NCBI GenBank assembly: GCA_038503075.1 | Contig: JBCAML010000013.1 | Location: 62,001 to 126,000 of the forward strand | Length of the DNA stretch: 64,000 bases | Origin: Gyromitra esculenta | Lineage: Eukaryota > Ascomycota > Pezizomycetes > Pezizales > Discinaceae | Direction: 5' to 3' | Shown: positions 10,584-23,256 of the stretch, one piece after another | Layout: each line of letters starts with the position of its first letter | Position numbering within the stretch: the stretch's first letter is position 1 | Position numbers and translations under genes: made by a program | The notes under the pieces: generated by a model | What the model was told of the DNA's origin: nothing | Database searches by the model: none | The model's input: the letters and a program-made list of their open reading frames with translations, nothing else

Positions 10584-13500
10584 TTAGTTCACAGCTCCTG
10601 CTCCAGGAGATAAGCTTAACATATCCCTATCACCGATATCACTATCATCAGCTGGGCTGCTTCTTCTGCTACTACCACTACCACTCCCTCTTTCTCTACC
10701 CTTGCCACCATTCCCTTCCCTATTTCGAGATGGACCAGCAATGCTGATATTACGCTCCAACAGCCTAACGGCATCGCTTCCGCCTCCTCTCACAGCTTCC
10801 AAACTTGCCCCTGAAGGTCGCCCACTCGAAGCACTACTCGAACTCCCCCACCTCCCCAGACCAACCCTCGTGACATCCGTTAGTTTTAGACCTCCAGCGC
10901 CATCACTACCCCATATCGCGCTCGGTCCGTCACCAAGATCGCCGCTTCCGCTCCCGGAGGAACCTGGCGTAACGACGATATCAACCCTGACACCTGCTGT
11001 GGTAGAACTCGACTTATGCCGCATTTCCCCGCTCGCAGGTTTCTGCAGTCTCGGCTGCAATCCCAGAAACCTTCCAACCTCCTCCTCCTTCCGCGCCTCC
11101 GCGCCGTCTGAGCTATCGCTGTCCTCGTCATCAGTGATCGCAAACGCGCGATCACTCCACGCACCAGAACTCGTAGTCGGCGAACGCGAACGACTCTTGA
11201 TCGCTGCCAACTCTTGCTCTAGGTCTAGCTGCGTTACGACATCCGTATCAGCCTCTTCCGGCTGTCGTTGTTGCGGCGTCGTATCGCCATCTTCGGCCTC
11301 ATCTTCTTCCACAGGTGAAGCCGCGTGGTCTTCCTTGCTTTCGTCTTCGTCTGCGGTACGCGCGGCAGAAGACTCGCCAAAGTGAGTTTCGACGACGTGG
11401 CGGACGACGGGCCATCCGTAGGCGTTTGCAAACATGCGGCGAACAATCATATTATTGTGAGCATCCGGCTCGAGACGGACAAGGACCTTGCGCCAGGCGA
11501 GATTATTATGGTAGGCGCGGGCGATTTTTTCTTCGACTTTCATGGATTCTTTAGTGGGGGTAGTGTTGCCATTTGCATCGGGCGGGGAGGCGGGGGTTGG
11601 TGGGGGTGGAATATCATTGGCGGAATAGACGCGGTCGTGGAAGATTGTGCGGGGACGGGAAGAAGGATCAACTATGAACTCTATCGATGGAAGTGGAGGG
11701 TTTAACACGTGGTTGGCTGCCTCGAGGAGGGTTGTTCGCGGTGGAGCGGGAGGGAGAGCATCAAACTTGGGAGGTTGTGGGAAGCTGGGTGACGTTTTAG
11801 ACGAGCTAACGGCTGTAGGGTCGTCAAAAGCGACTGTTTGCGAGCGACGATAAATTTTTGACGATTTAGTGTCGCTCGGAGTCTTTGACTTACTGCCCGC
11901 GCTGGGGCGGAATAAAGTAAAGAGGGAGGTAAGTGGATTGGGTGCAGAGTTAGCTTTTGCGGATGAGGAGGGAGGGTCAGAGTGCTGGGAGGAGGAAGAA
12001 GCCTGACGCTCGCGATCAGTAGGCTCTGTAGTCAACGGCGCTTCTGCAATAGGATTGCTATCTTTCCCATCATCATCAGACGCATTAATAAGCGGGCTTC
12101 TTCCCCCGACCGGCGTTTCCGTTGTCTTCCGAGACCAGAATCCTGGTGTTGCGGGAGTGCTGGCAGAACTATCCGTCGACGAGCTCTTTACTGTAGCAGG
12201 TGAATATACGCTCCCGCGCGGGCTCGTATTTCCATTTGTGAGCTGTCCCCAGCCCCATCCAACAAGGCCTTGAACAGCACCGTTCTCCCTCCGTGCCTTC
12301 TCAACTTTCCCAAGCCCTTTCCAGTCCAGGAATAACAGACAACTAGTGCGTAACGGCACAATCCCATCATTAACAACATTAGCATACACTGTCCGATTTC
12401 GGAACATCCTCAAGACCTCGTGTGCTGGCCCAGTCGGGAGAATCCGAAGTAAGGGTTTGCTAGTATCTGTCGGGTGTGCAGCAGCTGTCGTCTTCGTCGT
12501 GAACGCAGAAAAGGCACTCGGCGCACGCCAGGTTAGGCCTAGATCCTGCCCCGTGCGTCCGACCAGACCAAAATCAAGAGCGAACTTGACATATAGTGGG
12601 TTCTCGTTGCTAAGGCCCAGAAACGGGGTTGCGAGGGCAACGAACGAGATGGGTGTGATATCGGTGAAGAATTCCGGTGAGTGTGCGTGGATATACGCAA
12701 TAGCATACGTCTGCACGAGCCCGCCAAGGGAGTGTCCAATGAACGAGATACTCGTAATCTTGTATGGCGGGACATCATCGTCGTGATCGCTATCGTGCGC
12801 GATGTCCAATAGAGCAAACGGGGCCAAGTGTGGATGACGATGTGCGGGACGGGGTTTGTGTAGCTTATTCGGACCAGAGGGAGGTGGCGGGGAGGAACTT
12901 GGGTGTACTAGATGCAGGACATACCGCGCGAGACGTCGGCCAAGGTATTTTATGCCTCGTTCCGTGCGGCAGACGTTTTCGTCGAAGCCACGGACTATGA
13001 TCTGTTCCCGATCATCTTCTTCATCGTCAGTATCCTCACCCTCGACCTCCGGCTTTTTCCCATTCGCATTACGCTCTTTCTGACGGCGCTCACGCCATGC
13101 AATATCGCCTTTTCGAGCCTCCTCATCGATAGATTCCTTCATGAAGAGCATATCCGCGCCGGTATTACTGTGGAGGCCATGCGTCAGAATTACCAAATGT
13201 ACCTTCTTCGTCTTCCGCTTCTTCCGCTTCCTCTGCTGCTTTTCCCCAGCTTCGTCTTGGTCTTCGGGATCCAGGTATTCTCCGTTCCATACTCGCCAGT
13301 CCGCATCTTCCTCCCTATCCCAAGACGGAAAAGGCGGGACATCCCACAGATCCTTCTTATCCTGCATCTTCACTTTCAATGCACGACTAAATATGCCCGA
13401 ATCCGACTGAATGCTATCCATCGATCCCGATGTTCCGGGTCGTAACGCAGATATCGCACTATAGTTCAGACTCTTTTCGTCCCTAGCAAGCATCACTTCG

Positions 13501-14166
13501 AACCCCACGCTCGCCGTGGAAGAAAATATAGTCTGACTAATAACCTCGACAATCCATGTTACGCTCTTCCGCTGCGGCCTATTGGGGTTCCGAGTGAAGG
13601 AACGAGTGTTGTCGAGGGAGCGCTGACCGCCATGCTCATAGGCTTTACGAGTTCGAACCGAAGACGAGGGAACCGCCCCGCCCTCCTCTCGAACGATGGC
13701 GAGAGCATCATCGATAAGGTCTTGGGGTACAGGCAAAGTGGCATAGAAGCTCGAGCCAGCTTTCAACTGTGGGTCAAACCTAGGTTATCACGAATTAACA
13801 TGTGAATCCCCAACTGTGCTGTAAAATAAAATAAACACATTTACGGGGGATAGCCACTTACTCGGGAATCCCGCCCTCGCCTACAAATATTGGATCTCGA
13901 TCTTCTTCCTTGCCCAGCTCCTCTTTCCGACCCTCGGTTCCTGGGGTGTGAGAGCTCCATGGCTCGAATTCCTGGCGTCGGACCGAGACATATAGTGTGT
14001 ATGGGCCGTGCAGGTAGGCAGCACGAAGTGGGAGACTGGCAGTGTTTTTAATCCGGAGGTAGAGGTCGGGAGGAGGGAGGACGCGGTCTTTGCACGGGGT
14101 GTAGGTGATGGTGTAGCGGTGAACATCGCCAATCCTGCTGACGCCAGTAGTGTGGAGGAGGAGCAT
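10584..14166 (-). CDS. DUF676 (ROG1-type) putative serine esterase/lipase
   Basis: Two exons, 13862-14166 and 10584-13779, with an 82-nt intron (donor GTAAGT) encode 1166 residues. The junction restores GIPEFDPQLKAG, typical of this family. The alpha/beta-hydrolase region has LVILTHGLHSNTGADM (oxyanion-side HG, about residue 303), the nucleophile elbow FIGHSLGGLVQ (Ser near 452) and VVNDGIVPLRTS (probable acid Asp near 573). These are hallmarks of the Rog1/Ypd-type lipid hydrolases, such as yeast monoacylglycerol lipase Rog1. An acidic insertion (about 340-360) splits the fold between the HG motif and the elbow. The C-terminal half is a long low-complexity Ser/Pro/Glu-rich region with patches of conserved sequence. 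The substrate is not evident from sequence. It is divergently transcribed from the OPT transporter at 15343. Confidence 0.88.
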
Positions 14167-15342
14167 GGCTATCGCCGAGCGTGGGGACGTAAGGGGGTGC
14201 CTAGAGAGAAGCTATCCCATGCAAGTACTCTATAGAAAACAGGGGTATGTGGGTAAGACGGATAGTAAGCCCGCTCCAGAGCAGAAGTTGGACACGAGAG
14301 GAAGGAGGCAAGCAAGGAGAGAAGTAAGACAGAGTAAAGCTGTAGAAGGGGAGAATAGTGAAGTATCGGATGATGGGGGTGGGGGTGGATGTAACTTTCT
14401 TGGAGTTGAAAAGACAAGGCTGCACCCGTCCGTCACACCAAAGGGAAAACGTTATTTCAGCCTCATACGGAATAGTTACGTAAGATAAGCAGGCGTGTCA
14501 CGGTAGCCGGGAGAAGTGCGATCCGGGAAGGGCGAGTGATCACGCCCGATCGGATCATATCATATCATATCAGATCAGATAAGTAACTCGAAGTTTGTGA
14601 TGTGTCACAACCGAACCATCTGATTAGACAGCGGGTTATCAATCACATCAAATCAGTCCATCCAGATCTCTCTGCTTCGCCGATGCAGGTGGCTTTTAGT
14701 TCTCCACCGCATTGTGCATGCATGCATGCATCCAGATGGCGGGAAAGGGCTGCCAGCCAATCTGATAAAGCACAGATCACCAAGGGTACGCACGATGCAT
14801 GACGGGTGTTATGGCAGGTATGACGGAGGGAAGGAGGGCGAGGAACGAGAAGAGAGAGGCAAAGGAGAAAGGAGTAGGGGAGAGGGATGGAAGAGGGGAG
14901 ATATAGAGAGAGATAGAGATGATATCCACCCATAGATCTCCAGCCTACATCACTTGCAGTCACTCGTCTCGCCACACCCAAGGGATGGGTGGGTGGATTG
15001 TTTGATTGTGTCACCCATCCGTCCGTCAGGAACAGAACGTTAATCCCTCTCACGCCATGTACCCACGCCATGTACCCAGCTCTACTCTATGGATATATAA
15101 CCCATCATGGGCAAACCTGCAGATGGGTCCCTTCCATGTACAAATCCACTCCACCTAGTCTTATCTCTCTGCTTGTCCATCCATCGCGTGGGCGTCACGT
15201 AGCTTCTCCCTTCCCTTCCCTTCTCGCTCTCGGCCCCTCTTCCCCTCCCTGGCATAGAATGGGATAGGTCCAGAATCGAGTCTCGGAATAGGACGAGAAC
15301 CAGAAGAAGAAACATCCCAATAGACAAACTTAGACTAGCTGC
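14167..15342. promoter_or_regulatory. shared divergent promoter region (lipase / OPT transporter)
   Basis: About 1.2 kb lies between the starts of two head-to-head genes and must hold both promoters. Simple sequence near 14561-14580 (ATCAT/ATCAG units), a CATG-rich patch near 14715-14730 and GA/CT-rich tracts at 14820-14920 and 15200-15245 are the only structure seen. No specific factor site is claimed. Confidence 0.55.
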
Positions 15343-18300
15343 ATGTCTTCCCCCCACCGGCGAGAACTCCAAGAGGGCGTCGAGCTTCAGTTCTTTGCCC
15401 AGGTCTCAGTTCCGCCGCACCAATCAGTTACGGATATGCTGAGTGTGGGATCTCCAGCTACCACTCCCACTCCCACTCCCACTCCCACCATCCCTGCCCT
15501 TCCTGCACCACTCAGCCCTCTCCAGGTCACCAGTCATCATCGACCCACCACCACCACCACCTCCACTCCCACCATATCCACAAATGCCCTGTCACGGCTC
15601 TCCACCTCTTATACCACCACTTATCCTCCTGCGTCACCATCTTCTCTCTTCGATCCCTCTCAACACTCCCCGCTTATAGATGGCGATACATCCACTCACC
15701 TCTCCCGAGACGACTCCCTTTCTTCGTCGCTCCACCCTTCTGCTTTGCTCGACGGCTTCATGAAGTCGACCCATTTCCCACTCTTACGCTCGTCGCCGGC
15801 CGTGGGCACCGGGAGCTATGGCGCTTTGCCGAGTTTGGACGCCGGGGAAGGAAGCAGTTATGCACCAAGTGCGCTGTCCGCTTCTACGGCGGAGGAGGAA
15901 AACGATGTGAAGGGAAGTGAAGGTGGAGATGGTGTGGTTTCTACCGAGGGGGATGCCGAGGAGGACGATGATGACGAAGAAGAGGATGAAGAGGACCCTG
16001 TGGATAATTCGCCGTGAGTGCCGCGACGTCTGTCTTATTTTCCACTCCTATGGCCCGTGCACCTCGCTCACGTGACGTAGCTATCCCGAAGTCCGCTCTT
16101 CAGTCTCCGCGACGGACGACTTAACGCTCTCGATTAATACACCTCGCATGTGGACGCTCTCCATCTTATTCTCGCTGATCGGGTCTTCTACAAATCTATT
16201 TTTCTCGCTCCGATTTCCGTCGATATCGATCACGCCTGTTATTGCACTTTTGCTCGCGCATCCGCTTGGCAGAATATGGGACCAAGTGTTCCCCGAGCTT
16301 GATGAGGCATCGTGGGATTTGGAGACGGGGAAATGGGGTAGGTTGAAGGGATGGCTTGGGCAGGGACGCTGGAACAGAAAGGAACACAGCTGTGTTTATA
16401 TCTCTAGCAATGTCTCTTTTGGCTTTGCATTTGCTACTGATGTACTTTATCCTTCCAACTGATCCCGGAGACAGCTAGCTAACCATCTCGTAGGTCATAG
16501 TCGAGCAAACACATTTCTATCACCAGGACTTTGGGATCATCTATCAGATCCTCCTCACTCTCTCGACACAGATCCTCGGATATACTTTTGCGGGCCTCAC
16601 TCGGCAATGGCTTGTCTATCCAGGTTCCATGATCTGGCCTGGCACTTTGATGAGCACAGCCATGTTCACGACGCTGCACGGCGAGGAGAATAAGGTAGCA
16701 AATGGGTGGAAGATCAGCAGATGGAAATTTTTTGTGTGTATTTTTTCTTCTCGTGCTTATCAGATCATCTGATTAAATGCCTTTATGATAGCGGAAACCG
16801 TGATAGGTTTGGACTAACTGAGGCATTGGGGCAGATGGTTGTGTTTGCGGGTGGGTTTATGTGGTATTTTGTTCCCGGTTTATTGATGCCGGCGTTGAGC
16901 CATTTTAACGTCCTCACCTGGTTTGCACCGAGGAACGTTGTTGTTGCGAACCTGGTACATATCACTCTTGGCCAATGGCTCAACGGGATGAATACTCACA
17001 TTTTCTGGATTTAGTTCGGAGTTGCATCAGGCCTTGGGCTCTTCCCTTTGACCTTTGATTGGGCGCAAATCTCTTACATTGGTTCCCCGCTCATGACACC
17101 GTTTTGGGCTGCTGCGAACGTGATTGCTGGCTTGGTAGTGGTGATGTGGATTCTCGCGCCGTTACTGTACTATGCGAATGCAATGTACTCCGGATTCATG
17201 CCGATTCTAAGCAGTGCTGTATTTGATAACACGGGAAAGCCATACGATGTCACCAAAATATTGACCCCAGATTACCGGTTCAATCAAAAAGCGTATGAGA
17301 GCTATTCGAGGGTGTTTATGCCGATCACGTTTGTCACCTTAACTATCACCCTGTAGAAATTTTCGAGATGGGGCTTTCGGATCATCTGACTTACCTTGGA
17401 ATACAGATATGTACTTTCGTATGGACTTCAATTCGCAGCGTTGACGGCTCTAGTTACTCACACCATTTGCTGGCACGGCAGAGATATCTACCGTCAATGG
17501 GGCCGTTTTCGACGCGAATATTCTACCAACCGCATCGTATCCAATTCTACCACTCCAGAAGTAACATACACCGCACTCCCCGAAGACAACACTGAACCAG
17601 CTACCCCAACTCATAAGAAGCGTCGTCATCGCCGCCGTTCCTCTCTCTCGGAACCCGAACACGAAGACCGTGAGGATGTACATATGAGACTGATGCGACG
17701 GTACGAGGAAGCACCAATGTCATGGTATCTATATACGTTTGTAGTCATGATTGCGGTGGGAGTCTTTGTGGTAGAACATTATCCGGTGCATCTGCCATGG
17801 TATGGGTTGTTGTTGGCATTGGGCGTATGTGGGGTTTTTTTCGTACCGATTGGGATTATAATGGCAATTACGAATCAGCAAAGTAGTCTGTTTCTCATCT
17901 GCCAGTTGATTTGCGGAACCCTGTTCCCGGGGAGGCCGGTAGCGAATATGGTGTTTGTTACCTACGGTTATGCATGTTTCCACGCTGAGTAACATTCCGT
18001 GATGGTCTGCTAACAAGCTTGTAGATAACTTCAACCCAAGGCTTGAAGTTCGCCTCGGACCTGAAACTCGGTCATTACATGAAGATCCCTCCGCGCCTTC
18101 TCTTCTCGGTGCAGATGGTTGCAACCCTCATATCCTCGCTAACCCAAATCGGTGTCCTTAACTGGATGTTCCGACACATCCCGAATATCTGTACTCCAGA
18201 TGCTCTGAACGGCTTCACCTGTCCGATTGCCCGGGTCCATTTCAACGGGAGTATACTCTGGGGAGTGGTAGGGCCCGGAAGATTCTTCGGAAAAGGGGAA

Positions 18301-18811
18301 CTGTATAGACCTCTCGTGTGGGCATTTGTATTTGGGGCCATCGCACCAGTTGTGGTCTGGCTGGTATGGAAGCAGCTAGGCGGACGAAAAGGAAGTGGGG
18401 CGTGGCTGCGGAGAGTAAGCCTGCCCGTGGTATTCGGGAGTCTGAGCTGGATCCCGCCTGCTGTGAGTTTCATCGAGTGATTCTTGGTGATGCAGAGAGC
18501 TAATAACCACATAACAGACTGGCCTCAATTTCTCGGCGTGGGCGATTGTATGTTTCATTTTCAACCACGTGCTGAGACGACGTGCTGGCGCCTGGTGGGG
18601 TAAATACACGATGACGCTCTCGGCAGCATTGGATGCGAGTCTAGCGCTCGGATTGGTGGTTGTGTTTTTTGGCTTTGTGTATCCGGGCTGGATGGAAGGG
18701 TTTCGTTGGTGGGGCACGGAGATCTATAAGAGAGGGTGCGATTGGGAGGCTTGTTCGTGGCTCGATGCGAAGAATGAGAAAGGAGGACGGTTTGGGCCTA
18801 GATTATGGTAG
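15343..18811 (+). CDS. OPT-family oligopeptide/metal-peptide transporter
   Basis: Eight exons: 15343-16013, 16081-16441, 16494-16733, 16835-16954, 17015-17352, 17407-17971, 18025-18462 and 18518-18811. All phases close and give 1008 residues. OPT blocks appear in order: SPYPEVRSSVSATDD, NVSFGFAFATD, FVPGLLMPALSHFNVLTWFAP, SPLMTPFWAAANVIAG, the family signature KLGHYMKIPPR, and WIPPATGLNFSAWAIVCF-FNHVLRRR at the end. About 14 hydrophobic segments are spread along it. OPT proteins are proton-coupled importers of short peptides, glutathione or siderophore-type substrates across membranes. The first 224 residues are Thr/Pro/Ser-rich then strongly acidic, a long cytosolic extension. Exon 6 ends in a GC rather than GT donor. 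The usual NPG stretch before NVSFG is replaced by WLGQGRWN. Confidence 0.9.
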
Positions 18812-21430
18812 CTGTGAAAAGAGTTGGTTATCGGGTTTGCTACGGGAGTTTTGTATGGGTTTCTTTCTATTTTGGGGCGCATCCTTGCCTTAGACCATTT
18901 TCTTCGGGCCGAGGAGTAGAGAGGAGTAGAATCAAGGCTAGAAATCTTACTTTCATTTATGCATGGTGTGTTTTCGCATACAGTTGAATTTGAAATGATA
19001 GTTTTACGAGGTAGCGTGTGATGTTTTTATCAACAAAATTTAATTTGGGCGTAGCGCAGTGTATTTTGGTTGGTATCTGGGCCTAGATTGGGAGTTGTGG
19101 AGGCTGTGAACGTAGATGTAGACATATATCCGGGTTGGCATTGGGTTAGAAACGGGTGGAGTCGGGTCAGTCGGGTATTGCGAGTGAGAGCTAATGATGC
19201 GTTGTGATGAGGGAATTATTAAATGTACCTTTTCTCGTTCTTTTTTTTCATTCTCTTCTGATTACATATCACTGTAAACATCACGATATATCGTCGACTG
19301 CGGGTGTATCCAGAACGAGAACTAGAGCTATCCCAACCAACCGGCAACAATGGTAGAGAAAGATGTCCATGTTTAGCAGCCGTATAGACTACCTACCTAC
19401 CTACCTGTAGCCAGCTGAATTCCACCCGATAAGAACCGATGACCAAATTTTTCAATTCCAGTTTTTCATCCACTAGGTATTTCGCCATAGCTCTGCTCTG
19501 CTCTGCCTCCTCCACCGGAAACCGATATTCCCCCTCTCAAACGCACAATCGTCGGCTACAGATCCCATTCCAGTTCACCCAGTATCAGAAAAAGCACACT
19601 TTCCCCCCAACATCCCATTTGCACTTTAGGCGCAGTGCAGTGAATTAACCACGTAAGTGCCTGCTAGGCGACCTTTCGCCCGATCGTGACTCCGTGCCTT
19701 GTGGGGGGAGAGGGGGGAGCAGGGAATGCGTGAAGTAAGGCAGTATCGAAAGGCAGATCCGAAAGCTTATTCCAACGGTTCGTGAGTGGTGTACGTACAT
19801 GTATATTTTGTTTTTGTGCTGGTTGCGGTGGTGTAACGTTGGACTGGCGTAACGTGTGTAACGTGTGTGACCCCACTAGTTTTGTGGACGTGTTACCATT
19901 GAACTTTTAGCAATAGCCCAGCTAGCCTTGTGGATGTATTTTGCGAGGCTTGGGGGGGCAGGTTCAGGGTGTAACGGGGGTTTTTTATTTTATGGCACGT
20001 ATATAGATAGCTTGGATAGGTACATGCCAGTGTGTTCTTTTTTTGATTTCTTTATTTAGGGTTCAGGCAGCAATGGTGGCCCTTCTTGTACGGCTTGGCT
20101 CTAGCGAGGCAGTAGTAGTGGAGGCGCGGGGAAGATATTAGTGCGTATCGAGGAGGAGGCTTGGGGCAGGTGGGGTACGTGCTGACTATCTGTCGCGACT
20201 TCATCCTGTAGTTGGAGTCTCGTATTCCTATCAACAGCAGTCTGGATCGAGTGGGTTTTCCATGCACGAGGGAGTCAAGGCAGAATTACTATGGGGCAAA
20301 GAAAAGGCTTCCAAGGGGGCTTGGAGTCTTCTATTCGGGTAGCGCTGTGAGTTGAATTGACTGGGGATTTTGCCATTTGTCTCCACTCGGGGAGGAATCG
20401 AGTGATGCCCCATGATGTTGTTTCACTGGTGCCATCCCAATCAAGTAATCCGTGTTGGGGGTTTTCTGTTCAGTAATGCAACAATGCGCCTATTGACTGG
20501 TACACGGGCATGGCCGGGTGGACGAGAATTCACTCAGCACCAAGATGCGATCGGTGGGGGAAACAGCCAGGCCGCATCTGACTGGGAGCTGGCCAATGGA
20601 TAGCAGGAGGGGTCACAGAGTGAGACTTGATGACCTTCCCATCCATTCTCGTCAAGAAGCCTTGTGCACGTTCCTGTGGGCCGGAGCCGTTCCATCGGAC
20701 GCCACGCGAACCGAGACAACCACTGGAACACTCCACAGCCGCATGTCCCGGAAGCAAGTAGCATGCGTCCACGCCTTCCGGGAAAAAACAAAAACAGAAC
20801 AAAAAAGTCTCAGGTACCGTCCATGGATGTGGTTCACTCTTCGATGGACCCTCGCTTAGGCTTGCTAACATGGACGTGGTTTGTGCGCGTATCTGTGATC
20901 CTAAATCCTGCCCTGTCGATTGCAGGACCTGGGGCTGAGCTATGCTGTGTCTGCTCGACTCGAAAAACTTGTCTGAATCCGATCTGAGATGATAGTCAAA
21001 GTAACGTGGCCGTATACCATACCTACGTAGTACCAACTGTAGATACGAGTACTGCACTGCTGATTTGAATATCTCGCCAATGTGGATCCTAAGTCTCCCA
21101 GTCGTGCTGTAAGACGGGTCGGCATGAGCCAGGCCAGACAAACGGGATGCAACGCTCGCAGCCCACATTCAGGCTTGCAAGGTGCATGTGAATCAAGGCG
21201 TATGAGCCTTGTCAAAATACGTGGTTCTGCAATATTGCCAATCAGGGCAGCGGAGGAAAAATCTGATTTTTAGTAGATATATAACTGGCAAGAGTATCCT
21301 CTTGTTTTTGTCTTCAGGATAACAGCAGCCAAACGCCAAAGCAACATTCGAACGCTCTGACAATCAAGAACTGCAATTCAGCTTTACCAAGAGTCTTCAA
21401 ATCCAAACATACCAGAATCTCCGTATCAAG
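18812..21430. other. intergenic region
   Basis: 2.6 kb with no supportable gene. CTAC repeats occur near 19390-19407. A 212-codon minus-strand open frame (20530-21168) has no motif or splice context and is treated as chance. The last 150 bases are the leader of the secreted-protein gene at 21431. Confidence 0.5.
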
Positions 21431-22397
21431 ATGAAGTCTCTCCAATTCGCTCAACTCTTGGCTGTCTCCGCAGCAGTGCTCCTTGGAAAGAGTGCAAATG
21501 CCCATCCTACCGCGACGTGAGTGGCCCTCAATCCCGACTATGGTAGAATGATTATTCTGCCCTGGTTCCCGCTGACAAACTGGGTGGTAAAAAAAAAATA
21601 GTCCACCAGCTCCATACACGACTGTAGGGTCTACCACAACCAGCACCACGACGCAAATCGTGACAGTCACCCAAACCACTACCGTTGTTGAGACTAAAAC
21701 CAGGGAAACTCCCTGCCCAGCCTATGAGACTGGCATACTCAGTGTATGTCCCCACATTCAGGGTTTCGGAAGTGATAATCTCAAAGTTGCTAACCAATTA
21801 TCACGCGGACATTTAGTTTGACGACCTACACACCAGTGGATCCTCGCCAATGCCCCTTATGTAAGAGTCCCCCCTCTCCTTTTCACCACCACGAGCCAAA
21901 GCCACTAACTCCCTCCTAGCTATAAAGACTTCATCTTCCCCACCGAAGATGCCTGGCAATACTACGACGGCTCCACCTTCCCGCACAACAGCCTCGAATA
22001 CGCCGGCGTCACCAGCCCACCCAACGCCCTCCTCTCCGACTGCAGTACCGGGCTCACATCCATCAGCTCCTACGGCCGCGGTTTCTCCTTCGACCTAGTC
22101 TCTGTCGAATTCACCGCACACACGCCCAAGATCCCAGACGGCCAGCTGCTGACTATCGAGATTGTCCTGATCGGCGCAGACGGATACATACAGGCCATGT
22201 ACTTCGAGCACCCGAATAATGCGAGTCTGACGGAGCTCTTCGAGCCTGCGGTGCAGGGCGTTCCCGGGTTCACGGATCTGGTGGAGATTTCGATTGCGGC
22301 GTGGCAGACGTATGATAATACTACGGGCGAGGGGATCGCGGCTGGGTTTGTGTTGGATGATATCAAGTACGTCAAGAGGAAGTGTGGAAGCTACTAA
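21431..22397 (+). CDS. secreted protein of unknown function (FDDL...LDDI type)
   Basis: Four exons, 21431-21516, 21602-21743, 21817-21860 and 21920-22397, with all phases consistent, give 249 residues. A clear signal peptide (residues 1-24, ending SANAHPTAT) is followed by a Thr-rich linker (TTTSTTTQIVTVTQTTTVV). A compact domain then starts FDDLHTSG and ends AAGFVLDDIKYVKRKCG. Its middle reads YKDFIFPTEDAWQYYDG and FDLVSVEFTAH. Pairs of Phe/Leu-Asp-Asp motifs bracketing a beta-rich domain are seen in many fungal secreted proteins that resemble carbohydrate-binding jelly-roll folds. That fold is an inference. Few cysteines are visible (three after the signal peptide). It is probably an extracellular or wall-associated protein; the ligand is unknown. 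Confidence 0.8.
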
Positions 22398-23024
22398 TTT
22401 GGTATGGGTCTGTGTTGGTGTGGGGGTTGGAGTAGTGCGAGATTTGGAGTAGTGTGGGGTACGGGGTACGGCGGGTTGGGTTGGGGTTTGGGGGGATTGT
22501 GGGGTATCACGATCATCAGATTTTCGTGTTTTATGGAGGATGTTTTCACGGTCATTATAGAGTTTTCATGGGCTTGAGGGAGAGGGGCAGTTGGAGATGT
22601 TGAGTTGGAGGGGGATTATATGTTATCACGATCATTAGCTTTCATAATGTTTATCGATCTTTTATAGCTAAGTTTTGATAAGCGTTCGAGTGATTTTTTG
22701 TGATTCGCCAGTGGTATTAGGCCCTGATATATCGTAATTCTAGGAGCACCCAGGACGTGCATGCTTAAGAGTTTCTTGATATTTACTCTGGCATATATAC
22801 TTGTACTATTCTATTAATAACCCCAAGCTAGGCATGAGACTGCCTTCAGGCCTCCCCTCCTGGGAGCCTTCTGTGGGGCTGAATGCGTGAATAAAAACAC
22901 CACTCTTGGCAAAAAGCACCAAACGGGCCATTCCGTAAAATACTCACTGTGACCAAATGTACTGTGACATTGAGTACCTTCTATACTTGCGCGTATATTA
23001 CGATTCGGGTGGCCTTAATTTCGG

Positions 23025-23256
23025 TAGAGTCGCTCCTGGGTGTATGACGAAACTGGGGGTGTGCCGAATTTCCCAAGAAGTCAAAAATTAAAATCAATAA
23101 GACCAAAGTTCTTCCCTTTCCGAGCTATCAGGAGAATTTTATTTACTCTCCATAGACGCTACCAACTTTTTCGTGTTTTTTTTCTCCGCGTTCCGTTGAT
23201 TTTGGGTGAGATTCGTCACACCTCCAGTTTCGTCACACACCCAGGAACGACTCTAC
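23025..23256. mobile_element. MITE family 1, copy 1
   Basis: This 232-bp element has terminal inverted repeats of about 46 bp. The left arm starts TAGAGTCGCTCCTGGGTGT. The reverse complement of the right arm starts TAGAGTCGTTCCTGGGTGT. The ends are flanked by or begin with TA, the usual Tc1/mariner target. It has no coding capacity. A second copy lies at 36976-37202, matching in arms and core (TTTTTCGTGTTTTTTT is shared). Confidence 0.85.

Noticed and set aside
10702..11385. 227-codon plus-strand open frame
   Set aside because: It is antisense to the Ser/Pro-rich part of the lipase; its composition is the mirror of that coding sequence.
20530..21168. 212-codon open frame on the minus strand
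   Set aside because: No motif, no splice partners and low-complexity mixed composition; a frame of this length can arise by chance in a GC-balanced intergenic stretch.
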